Shown in pieces: positions 5,474 through 11,525 of a stretch of DNA of 11,525 nucleotides (positions are counted from its first letter, which is position 1; every line of letters starts with the position of its first letter). A program made the position numbers and the translations under genes. Where the stretch lies: assembly GCA_035443945.1 (NCBI GenBank), contig DAOMNQ010000088.1:1-11525 (forward strand), given 5' to 3'. The notes beneath the pieces are model-generated. The model saw only the letters and a list, made by a program, of their open reading frames with translations. It was not told the origin of the DNA and ran no database searches. Source of the DNA: CAADGN01 sp035443945 (GTDB taxonomy: Bacteria > Planctomycetota > Phycisphaerae > Phycisphaerales > UBA1924).

Positions 5474-8022
5474 CGCGGTGATCCGCCGAAGAGGCGGCGC
5501 GGCGCGAGGTCGCGCCCCGCCGGGCCGCACCGCGCGTACGTCGGCCCCTGCTCGCGAAGGCGCTCCCGCAACAGCACTGCCAACGCGCGCACGCTCGGGT
5601 CGCTCGACGCCTCCGCCCGATCGAACGCCGGATGGTCCGGGTCGACGGCGCGTGTCGCGAGCGCCAGCGCGAGCGTCCCGGGGTCTTCCTCCGCGAGCGC
5701 GGCCTCGTCGAACGCCCGCATCCCTGGCTCCATCGAGGAGTTCGGGATAACCGCGAGCATCATCAGCCGCTCGTACCGCCCACTCTTGGCGTACCGCTCG
5801 GCAAGTCGCTCCGCCATCGTCCGCATCTCGATCGGCGAGAGCGCATCGCCGGTCGCCGCCCCAGCCAGGATGCGCGCCCGGACACTCCCCAGCATCTCGG
5901 GGAACCGCGTCCGCGGGGCCTCCTCCACCAGCAGCAACAGGTCGTCGAGCGGGCGGCGAGAATCCGCGAGCGGCCGGCGCGTCTGATAGCCCGTGAGCGC
6001 GGTCAGACAGAGCGGTCCGGGCTCGAAACTCCCGCCGGGGCCGAACAGGAACCCCTGCAGCATCCGCCAGTTCAATCGAAGCGTCTGCGTCGCCCTCGCT
6101 TCGGCGACCCACCCCGGGAAACCCGGATCGGGCCAGAGGTCGATCGTCAGCGCCTCGCCGGGCCGCAGGCGCAGCCGACGCTCCACGTCGATGACTTCCA
6201 GGCCCGAGTCCTCGAAGAGCGTCCGCGTTCCCACGTCGATGCGGGGTGAGAAGACGACGCGGGAGTTGATCGCGCGTTCGGGGCCGAAACCGAGCGGGAT
6301 CGGCGCGATGTTCTGGAAGACCACGCGCACGCCCGCTCGCTCCAGCGCGCCCGACTCGCGGTTGATCACCTCCGCACGAACGGACATGAACGTCCGGGGA
6401 TCAATCGACATGCGGTCGATCCACGTCGGCACGGCCTCCGACGCACGCACCATCGCGGCACGCAGCGGCGTCTCGAACGGGTCCGCGACTCCGAGTCGCC
6501 TCGCCTGCACACGCGCCCATGCCCCGACGAGCGAGAGCGGCGCACCACGCGCCATGCGAACGTACAACTCGCTCGCCTCGTCGTGCCAGCCCATCGCCTC
6601 CTGTGCCGCCGCGAGCGCGGACATGACGGACACGTCATTCTGATTCGGCATCGCTTCGAGCATCTCGAACACCGGCTCGATCTCACCCTTGTGAAGGGCC
6701 ACCAGCGCCAGGAGCACGTTCGCCTCGGGGTCGCTCCGACCAAGGGTCCGCTCCACCGCCTCCGCCTGCTGAAGGAGATACTCGTCGATCGCCCCGGCCC
6801 ACGCCATGAGCGTCCAACTCTGCAGCGCCAGGCGCATCAACTGCGACCGCACCTGGTTCACGTCCGTGCCGGGCGGCATCGTCTGCGGGTTCAGCGCCTT
6901 GGACGCGGTCTCCTCGAGCGCGCCACGCAGGTCGTTCGCCGCCGCCCGAACCGTCTCCTCGTCGCCCGCGGCACGCGCCGCCGCGATCCTGATCCGATCC
7001 AGCGCCATGCCGAGCCGCACCTGCTCGGGAGGCGTGAGCGTGTCGGTGGGCATGCGGGCTTCCTGCGCCTGGCGGAGGTCCCGCGCCGCGCGGTCACGCA
7101 TGATGGCCAGTTGCAGGTTGAGGTTCTCGACCACCTTCTCGGGGCCGGTCGTCTGCATCTCGAGCACGATGGACTCGATGACGACCGTCTCCTGGCTCCC
7201 AAGGCCCGCGATCGTGAAGAGCCGCAACGCGCTCTGGTAGAACCGCTTCGCCTGCTCGAATGCCCCCGCTTCCGCGAGCATGAGCGCCAGCGTCCGGTAC
7301 ACGTTCGGATCGATCGGGTCCGCGTACAGCAGGTGCGTCTGCAACTCGAACGCATCCACCGGGTTCGTCAGGCCCGGGCTGAAGTACGCCCACGCCAACG
7401 CCGCCGCGTCCTTGTTCGTCGGGTCCAACTGCATCGCCTCGAGCAGCCTCGCCACAAAGCCCTGCTCGTCCCCGCGCTCACGCAACAGCAGCGCCAGGTC
7501 CAACGCGAGCCGGCTGCGGATCGAAACGTCCAGCGCGGCCCCGCGCTCGCCCAGAAGCCGCTCGTACGCCGCGATCCGCTCCTCCGCCGTCTGCAGCCGC
7601 TTGATCCGATCGCTGATCAGCCGCAACTGCGCCACCGTGTCCCCCGGGTCGATCTGCACCAGCCTCCGAGTCAACTCCATGAACAGCGCCTGGTCGCCGC
7701 TCGACCACGCCGCCTCCAGCCGCCGCCGCACCACAGACGCGTCCTCGGGCGCGATCTCCTGCGCCATGCCCAGCAGGTGCGACGCGATGCGGAAGTCGCG
7801 CGCAACCGGCTCCGCCCGCGCCCGCAGGTCCATCAGCGCGATCCGTGTGATCGATCGCGCCAGGAACTCGTCCGGGTCCGGGATGACCGGCGCGTACCGC
7901 TCGAAGGCCTCCGCCGCAGCCGGTTTGGCCTCCCCGTCCGCGGGCGCGAACGCGCACAGCACGCCCGCGCTCAAAGCCGCGAACACCGAGAACGCCACCG
8001 AACGCCACGAGCCGATCTTCAA
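5470..8022 (-). CDS. Exported TPR-repeat protein, 850 residues, unknown function
   Basis: An N-terminal signal peptide (residues 1 to about 30, SVAFSVFAALSAGVLCAFA) points to export. Residues of about 75-340 contain helical TPR-like repeats, recognisable in LLEAMQLDPTNKDAAALAWAYF and VYRTLALMLAEAGAFEQAKRFYQSALRLF. The middle, to about 580, continues as helices with further TPR-like pairs. Residues of about 590-720 look more beta-rich (VRVVFQNIAPIPLGFG, LRPGEALTIDLWPDPGFPGW). A second helical block with several Arg-rich helices ends the protein. No enzyme motif was recognised. TTG at 8022 is the likely start. GGGAGG (8034-8029) lies six bases upstream, the codon overlaps the previous stop as TTGA, and the signal peptide begins there. 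The frame reads on upstream into the neighbouring gene and is not coding there. It is coupled to the flippase-like gene by GTGA. Probably a periplasmic scaffold acting with its two membrane neighbours. Confidence 0.82.
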   Translation of the reverse strand: MKIGSWRSVAFSVFAALSAGVLCAFAPADGEAKPAAAEAFERYAPVIPDPDEFLARSITRIALMDLRARAEPVARDFRIASHLLGMAQEIAPEDASVVRRRLEAAWSSGDQALFMELTRRLVQIDPGDTVAQLRLISDRIKRLQTAEERIAAYERLLGERGAALDVSIRSRLALDLALLLRERGDEQGFVARLLEAMQLDPTNKDAAALAWAYFSPGLTNPVDAFELQTHLLYADPIDPNVYRTLALMLAEAGAFEQAKRFYQSALRLFTIAGLGSQETVVIESIVLEMQTTGPEKVVENLNLQLAIMRDRAARDLRQAQEARMPTDTLTPPEQVRLGMALDRIRIAAARAAGDEETVRAAANDLRGALEETASKALNPQTMPPGTDVNQVRSQLMRLALQSWTLMAWAGAIDEYLLQQAEAVERTLGRSDPEANVLLALVALHKGEIEPVFEMLEAMPNQNDVSVMSALAAAQEAMGWHDEASELYVRMARGAPLSLVGAWARVQARRLGVADPFETPLRAAMVRASEAVPTWIDRMSIDPRTFMSVRAEVINRESGALERAGVRVVFQNIAPIPLGFGPERAINSRVVFSPRIDVGTRTLFEDSGLEVIDVERRLRLRPGEALTIDLWPDPGFPGWVAEARATQTLRLNWRMLQGFLFGPGGSFEPGPLCLTALTGYQTRRPLADSRRPLDDLLLLVEEAPRTRFPEMLGSVRARILAGAATGDALSPIEMRTMAERLAERYAKSGRYERLMMLAVIPNSSMEPGMRAFDEAALAEEDPGTLALALATRAVDPDHPAFDRAEASSDPSVRALAVLLRERLREQGPTYARCGPAGRDLAPRRLFGGSPR

Positions 8023-8345
8023 AGGATGCCTCCCGCGTAGACCCGGCCGAACGCCGCCACCCACCACAGTACGCCCACGAACACCGCCGCGCCCGTCGCG
8101 ATCTCCACCGGCCACGACACACGCCGGCTCACGTGCGGAAAGAGCCGGTCCGCAACCAGGCACGAGAACGTCAAGTGACCCGACGCCGCCCAGAACGCCC
8201 CGCCCACGTAGCACGGCCACCGCGCGTGCGGCCAGCGCGCCGCGCCCTCAAGCACCAGCCACGCGCCCGCCACCACCATCAGCACAGCCCACGGCGTCGC
8301 CGTCAGCACCACCAGTGTCAGGCTCACGCGGCGCGAGAGATGCAC
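8019..8345 (-). CDS. Small three-helix membrane protein, hypothetical
   Basis: About 108 residues with three hydrophobic segments, visible in VSLTLVVLTATPWAVLMVVA, CYVGGAFWAASGHLTFSCLV and IATGAAVFVGVLWWVAAFG. No family was recognised. I chose GTG at 8345 because GGGAG (8357-8353) lies seven bases upstream. A GTG at 8384 would add 13 very basic residues but lacks a ribosome site. The stop overlaps the TTG start of the TPR gene as TTGA, so expression of the two is tied. Both membrane gene and TPR gene are followed by the flippase-like gene with the same kind of overlap, which argues for one functional unit at the envelope. The 116 bases between it and rho hold no clear promoter. Confidence 0.65.
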   Translation of the reverse strand: MHLSRRVSLTLVVLTATPWAVLMVVAGAWLVLEGAARWPHARWPCYVGGAFWAASGHLTFSCLVADRLFPHVSRRVSWPVEIATGAAVFVGVLWWVAAFGRVYAGGIL

Positions 8346-8461
8346 CCGGTCGCTCCCACGGGGCCGACGCCCACGACGCCCCACGGCGGGAGTCTACACG
8401 ACCGCCCCGACCCGATGCACGGGTTTTCTTCCGCTACCGCCACGACGCCGGGGGATAGGCC

Positions 8462-10150
8462 TCACCCCATCGCCATCGTCATCAGGAACTCGGCGTTGGT
8501 CTTCACCTTCTTCAGGCGGCTCTTCATCAGTTCCATCGCCTCGACGACGTTCATGTCGCTCAGCACCTTCCGAAGCCGGTGCACCAACTCCAGTTCCTTC
8601 GGGTCCAGCAGCAGTTCCTCGCGCCGCGTCCCGCTCGCGCTGATGTCGATCGCCGGCCAGATCCGCTTCTCCACCAACTTCCGGTCCAGGTGCAACTCGC
8701 TGTTCCCCGTCCCCTTGAACTCCTCGAAGATCACCTCGTCCATCTTCGACCCCGTGTCCACCAGCGCGGTTCCGATAATCGTCAGGCTCCCCCCACGCTC
8801 GATCGAACGCGCCGCCCCGAAGAACTTCTTCGGCCTCTGCAACGCGTTCGAGTCCAGCCCGCCCGTCATGATCTTGCCCGAGTGCGGCATCTCCGCGTTG
8901 TACGCCCGCGCCAGCCGCGTGATCGAGTCCAGAAGGATCACCACGTCGTCCCCGAACTCCACCATCCGCTTCGCCTTCTCGATCACAACCTCCGCAACCG
9001 CAACGTGCCGCCCCGACTGCTCGTCGAACGTGCTCGCCACGACCTCCACGCTCGGCTCCGTGTTCCGGCGGAAGTCCGTCACTTCCTCCGGACGCTCGTC
9101 CACCAGCAGCACGATGATCTTCACGTCCGGATAGTTCTTCGTGATCGCCTGCGTCATCTTCTGAAGCAGCACCGTCTTGCCCGTGCGCGGCGGCGCAACG
9201 ATCAACGCCCGCTGGCCCTTCCCGATCGGCGCCACCAGGTCAACAACCCGCATCTCGAGCGAGTCCGGCGTCGTCTCCAGGATGAAACGCTGCTCCGGGT
9301 GCAGCGGCGTCAGGTCCTCGAAGTTCACCAGTTCGTGGATCTTCGAAGGCTCGCGCCCGTTCACCTTGTCCACACGCAGCAGCGCGAAGTACTTCTCGCT
9401 CTCCTTCGGGGGGCGGATCGCTCCCCGAACCACCATCCCCTTGCGAAGCCCGAAACGACGCACCTGCGACGGCGAAACGTAGATGTCGTCCGGCCCAGGC
9501 AGATAACTCTGCTCAGGGCTGCGAAGGAACCCGAACCCGTCCGGCATGATCTCCAGCGTCCCCTCGCCGAACATCAGCCCCTGCTTCGCCGCACGCGCTT
9601 TCAGAATCTTGAAGATCAGGTCCTGCTTCGGCGTCTGCTGGAACTCGTCCAGCCCCTCCCGCGTCGCCACGCCGAACAACTCGTCCATCTCCATCCGCTG
9701 CAACTGCCCGATGCTCAACTGGTCCTTGATCGCCTCCGGGTCGGCGTGCGCCGCGATCCGCTCCAGTTCCGCGGCCTCGCGCTCCAACTCCTCGTCGCTC
9801 GGCAGCACGTGGTCCGGGTACGACGACCGGTATGAGTACGACGAGCCGCCGCCGCCACTCCCGCCGCCCCCTCCCATGCCACCGCCGCCCATCCCGCCCT
9901 TGCGCTTCTTCCGCTTGCGACGGTGCTTGCCCTGCTGATCGCCACCCTGCCAGTCCGGCCGCGGACCGCCCTGCGGCGGCCCCCCCTGACCCGACGGCGC
10001 ACCGCCCTCGGGCCGCGGGCCGCTCTGGCCCTCCGCGGGCCGCGACGCCGGCTGACGCTCGCGTTGCTCCCCGCCGCCGTTCGAGTCGCCCCCGTTCGTG
10101 CGGGACTGCTGCGGACGCTCTTCCTGCGCAACGTTCGTTGTCTTCGCCAT
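8462..10150 (-). CDS. rho: Transcription termination factor Rho with long disordered N-terminal extension
   Basis: A 562-residue Rho; E. coli Rho has 419. Rho is a hexameric RNA helicase that binds C-rich RNA and uses ATP to release RNA polymerase. Residues 1-115 are a low-complexity insertion rich in Gly, Gln, Pro and Arg, with a basic patch KHRRKRKKRK (75-84) followed by a poly-Gly stretch. The N-terminal helical domain follows at about 145-190, then the RNA-binding cold-shock fold with DGFGFLRS (204-211). The ATPase core has Walker A PPRTGKT (320-326), VDERPEEVTDF (350-360), Walker B VVILLDSITRLARAYN (403-418) and the R-loop region GTALVDTGSKMDEVIFEEFKG (460-480). All expected catalytic motifs are present, so it should be active. 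ATG at 10150 is preferred; a TTG at 10159 is possible, with GGAAGG four bases before it. The gene sits 289 bases after coaE and has its own leader. Confidence 0.97.
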   Translation of the reverse strand: MAKTTNVAQEERPQQSRTNGGDSNGGGEQRERQPASRPAEGQSGPRPEGGAPSGQGGPPQGGPRPDWQGGDQQGKHRRKRKKRKGGMGGGGMGGGGGSGGGGSSYSYRSSYPDHVLPSDEELEREAAELERIAAHADPEAIKDQLSIGQLQRMEMDELFGVATREGLDEFQQTPKQDLIFKILKARAAKQGLMFGEGTLEIMPDGFGFLRSPEQSYLPGPDDIYVSPSQVRRFGLRKGMVVRGAIRPPKESEKYFALLRVDKVNGREPSKIHELVNFEDLTPLHPEQRFILETTPDSLEMRVVDLVAPIGKGQRALIVAPPRTGKTVLLQKMTQAITKNYPDVKIIVLLVDERPEEVTDFRRNTEPSVEVVASTFDEQSGRHVAVAEVVIEKAKRMVEFGDDVVILLDSITRLARAYNAEMPHSGKIMTGGLDSNALQRPKKFFGAARSIERGGSLTIIGTALVDTGSKMDEVIFEEFKGTGNSELHLDRKLVEKRIWPAIDISASGTRREELLLDPKELELVHRLRKVLSDMNVVEAMELMKSRLKKVKTNAEFLMTMAMG

Positions 10151-10438
10151 GACTGCCAAGGTTCCTTCCGATGTCCGGAGGGGAAAGGGTGGAACGGGGC
10201 GGCATGCCCGAAACCCGCACGAGTCGGGACGGGTCGGCCCCGCAGAGCCTGCGTTCCGCAGCCGTTGCCACGCACCAGCCCTCGCGTGCGAGGGCGACGG
10301 GGTTCAGCCCAGTTGTGAGTGGTGATCCGGTGCGGGCAATTCCGCTTCTGATTCCTCGGCCAGCGAGACTCACGGCTTTCGTGAATCCGCCCGCCGCTCC
10401 CGACACAGTATACGGCCCCCACCACCCCCGGTGGCCAC
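10151..10438 (-). promoter_or_regulatory. rho leader region with candidate promoter and hairpins
   Basis: These 288 bases between coaE and rho contain no convincing gene. On the minus strand TATACT (10412-10407) matches the -10 consensus at five of six positions, but no good -35 lies 17 bases before it. If used, it gives a leader of about 250 bases. That leader holds a perfect 18-base palindrome, GCCCTCGC and GCGAGGGC around two bases (10278-10295). It also holds two shorter hairpins: CTGCG/CGCAG (10249-10261) and TCACG/CGTGA (10370-10384). Just after the coaE stop, CCACC/GGTGG (10422-10434) can pair, without a following U-run. Long leaders that allow Rho to limit its own synthesis are known in other bacteria; here that is inference. 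Confidence 0.4.
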
Positions 10439-11525
10439 TCAAACCGAAACTTCTTCCCCCGACCCGCCTCCCCCGCCCCCAAACTCCGCCTTCGCCCGCC
10501 GCAGCACCCCCTCCACCTGCGGCCCCAGGTCCGCCAGCCCGCCCGCGTTCACGATCCCGTACCGGCTCCGACGCCGCTTCTCTTCCAGCGGCATCTGGGC
10601 ACGCTCGCGCCGTTCGACCTCCGCCTCGTCCCAGCCGCGCGACGCCCGCACCCGCTCCAAGCGAACCTCGCGTGGCGCATCGACGAACACCACCGCGTCG
10701 CACTCCGCGTCCACGCCCGCCTCGAAGAGCAACGGCGCATCGACGACAACCACCCCCGCCCCGCGCGTCGCCGCCTCGCGCACCAGTTCCGCCCGGCGCG
10801 CCCGCACCAGCGGATGCACGAGCGACTCCAGCCGGCGTCGCTGCGATTCGTCCTCGAACACGATCGCCGCGACCGCCGCGCGATCCACACGCCCGCCCGC
10901 GCCGATCACCCGCTCGCCCCACCACCGGCGCAACTGCTCTCGCACCTCGGGCCGGTCCAGCGCGGCCTTCGCTTCCACGTCCGAATCGACCACCACGCAT
11001 CCGCGCCGCGCGAACTCCGCCGCCACCGCGCTCTTCCCCGCCCCGATCCCGCCCGCCAACCCGAGCACAAGCACCTTGCTCTCAACCGGAGGCACAGGCG
11101 GCGGCACAGGCGTCCCGCCTGTGCGCCTGTCGAGCGCCTCCTTCGCCTTCACCCACACCTCCCGCGGCCTCCCGATCATCACCCACGCCACCTCGATCGC
11201 ATCCGTCCCCGCCGTCGCGAACCCGATGGTCCCCAGCCCCAGCAAGCGCTCGCCGAGCGACCGATACAGCACGACGTGCTGCACGCGCTCCAGCCGCGCC
11301 TCGACCGTCACCCGACTCAGCACGCCCGACACGCGCACCACGCGCCGGTCGGTCAGTGTGTACCGCCGGCTCGCCCACACCGCCGTTTCCCAGAGCAGGT
11401 TCACCACGCCCACCGTCAGCACCGTCCACCCCGCCGCCGCCGCCACGCCCGGCACCCCCCCCCGCGCCGCCGGCCACGCCAGCGCCAACGCCAGCACGCC
11501 CAGCACGCCCACAGGCACCACCGAC
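10439..11525 (-). CDS. coaE: Dephospho-CoA kinase fused behind a membrane PH-like (bPH2) domain; 5' end off the window
   Basis: The C-terminal two-thirds is dephospho-CoA kinase, the last step of coenzyme A synthesis (phosphorylation of the ribose 3'-OH with ATP). Counting from the first visible GTG (11521), it has the P-loop GLAGGIGAGKS at 154-164, VVDSDVEAKAAL at 177-188, VHPLVRARR at 235-243, VVDAPLLFEAGVD at 259-271, VFVDAPREVRLERVRASRG at 278-296 and the closing YGIVNAGG. The first 130 residues are different: two hydrophobic segments (about 1-19 and 27-45), then a bacterial PH-like domain with RRYTLTDRRVVRVSGVLSR (52-70) and LGERLLGLGTIGFATAG (89-105). No stop separates them. They are joined by a Pro-rich linker (TGGTPVPPPVPP) encoded by a palindromic repeat. 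The reading may be a real fusion, or coaE may begin at an internal GTG such as that for V150. The true N-terminus is missing. coaE next to rho recurs in related phyla, from memory. Confidence 0.88.
   Translation of the reverse strand, partial: SVVPVGVLGVLALALAWPAARGGVPGVAAAAGWTVLTVGVVNLLWETAVWASRRYTLTDRRVVRVSGVLSRVTVEARLERVQHVVLYRSLGERLLGLGTIGFATAGTDAIEVAWVMIGRPREVWVKAKEALDRRTGGTPVPPPVPPVESKVLVLGLAGGIGAGKSAVAAEFARRGCVVVDSDVEAKAALDRPEVREQLRRWWGERVIGAGGRVDRAAVAAIVFEDESQRRRLESLVHPLVRARRAELVREAATRGAGVVVVDAPLLFEAGVDAECDAVVFVDAPREVRLERVRASRGWDEAEVERRERAQMPLEEKRRRSRYGIVNAGGLADLGPQVEGVLRRAKAEFGGGGGGSGEEVSV
11091..11124. repeat. GGCACAGGCG direct and inverted repeat inside the PH-CoaE linker
   Basis: GGCACAGGCG occurs twice in direct orientation (11091-11100 and 11103-11112). 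The second copy also pairs with CGCCTGTGC (11116-11124), giving a perfect 9-bp inverted repeat around TCC. Read on the minus strand it encodes the TGGTPVPP-like linker. I recall this palindrome as a dispersed repeat in planctomycete genomes, but only one locus is visible here. Confidence 0.7.

Noticed and set aside
6583..8040. Long open frame on the plus strand, 485 residues, Arg/His/Leu-rich
   Set aside because: It is antisense to the TPR gene, which has a signal peptide and repeat structure. The antisense product is low in complexity and has no recognisable domain.
8410..8430. Hairpin ACCCG-ATGCA-CGGGT followed by TTTC-TT on the plus strand, like an intrinsic terminator
   Set aside because: No gene on the plus strand ends nearby. 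On the minus strand, where rho and its downstream gene run, the T-run is on the wrong side.
8579..9835. Open frame on the plus strand, 418 residues
   Set aside because: It is entirely antisense to the conserved rho core.

Overview
The window looks like a chromosomal stretch from a high-GC planctomycete, most likely class Phycisphaerae. This is inferred from gene content, not from a marker gene. Supporting signs are a short pseudopilin with an AF-S-LLELLVVI start and an H-x(n)-DG tail, a membrane protein ending in the zinc ribbon C-x2-C-RHDLVGLP...CPECG that I associate with Phycisphaerae, a Rho with a long Gly/Gln/Arg-rich N-terminal extension, and a GGCACAGGCG-type palindromic repeat. No rRNA, tRNA, CRISPR array, transposase or integrase was seen.

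Layout. Bases 1-760 (minus) hold the N-terminal 253 residues of a Y-family translesion DNA polymerase that runs off the left edge. Bases 761-879 are a divergent control region. It carries a good minus-strand promoter for the polymerase, a short hairpin at the predicted start of that mRNA, a perfect 8-bp inverted repeat, a TTGACA box and a run of 14 G ending one base before the first ATG of the rightward operon. Bases 880-2726 (plus) are four overlapping or near-touching genes: a MauE/DoxX-like membrane protein with a CxC motif, an 85-residue exported protein with eight cysteines, a membrane-anchored helical (HEAT-like) protein, and a pseudopilin. This block has visibly lower GC than its surroundings and is the most interesting part of the window.

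From 2772 to the right edge every gene is on the minus strand. In transcription order (right to left) they are: a membrane PH-like domain joined in frame to dephospho-CoA kinase (coaE, 5' end off the window); rho with its own roughly 290-base leader; then a small three-helix membrane protein, an 850-residue exported TPR protein and an LPG-synthase/UPF0104-like multi-pass membrane protein, these three linked by TTGA and GTGA stop/start overlaps; then a DUF444 (YeaH/YhbH) von Willebrand A-type protein and a zinc-ribbon membrane protein. The plus operon and this string converge at 2727-2771.

How the genes may work together. In the rightward operon I infer that the MauE-like protein supplies or relays thiol redox power across the membrane so that the eight-cysteine exported protein can form its disulfides. 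MauE of the methylamine dehydrogenase system is needed for a small subunit with six disulfides. The pseudopilin would provide a type II secretion-like surface or envelope element, and the HEAT-like protein a scaffold. The promoter geometry suggests the operon could be switched by length changes in the G tract. The minus-strand string joins a housekeeping pair (coaE, rho) to envelope proteins of unknown function.
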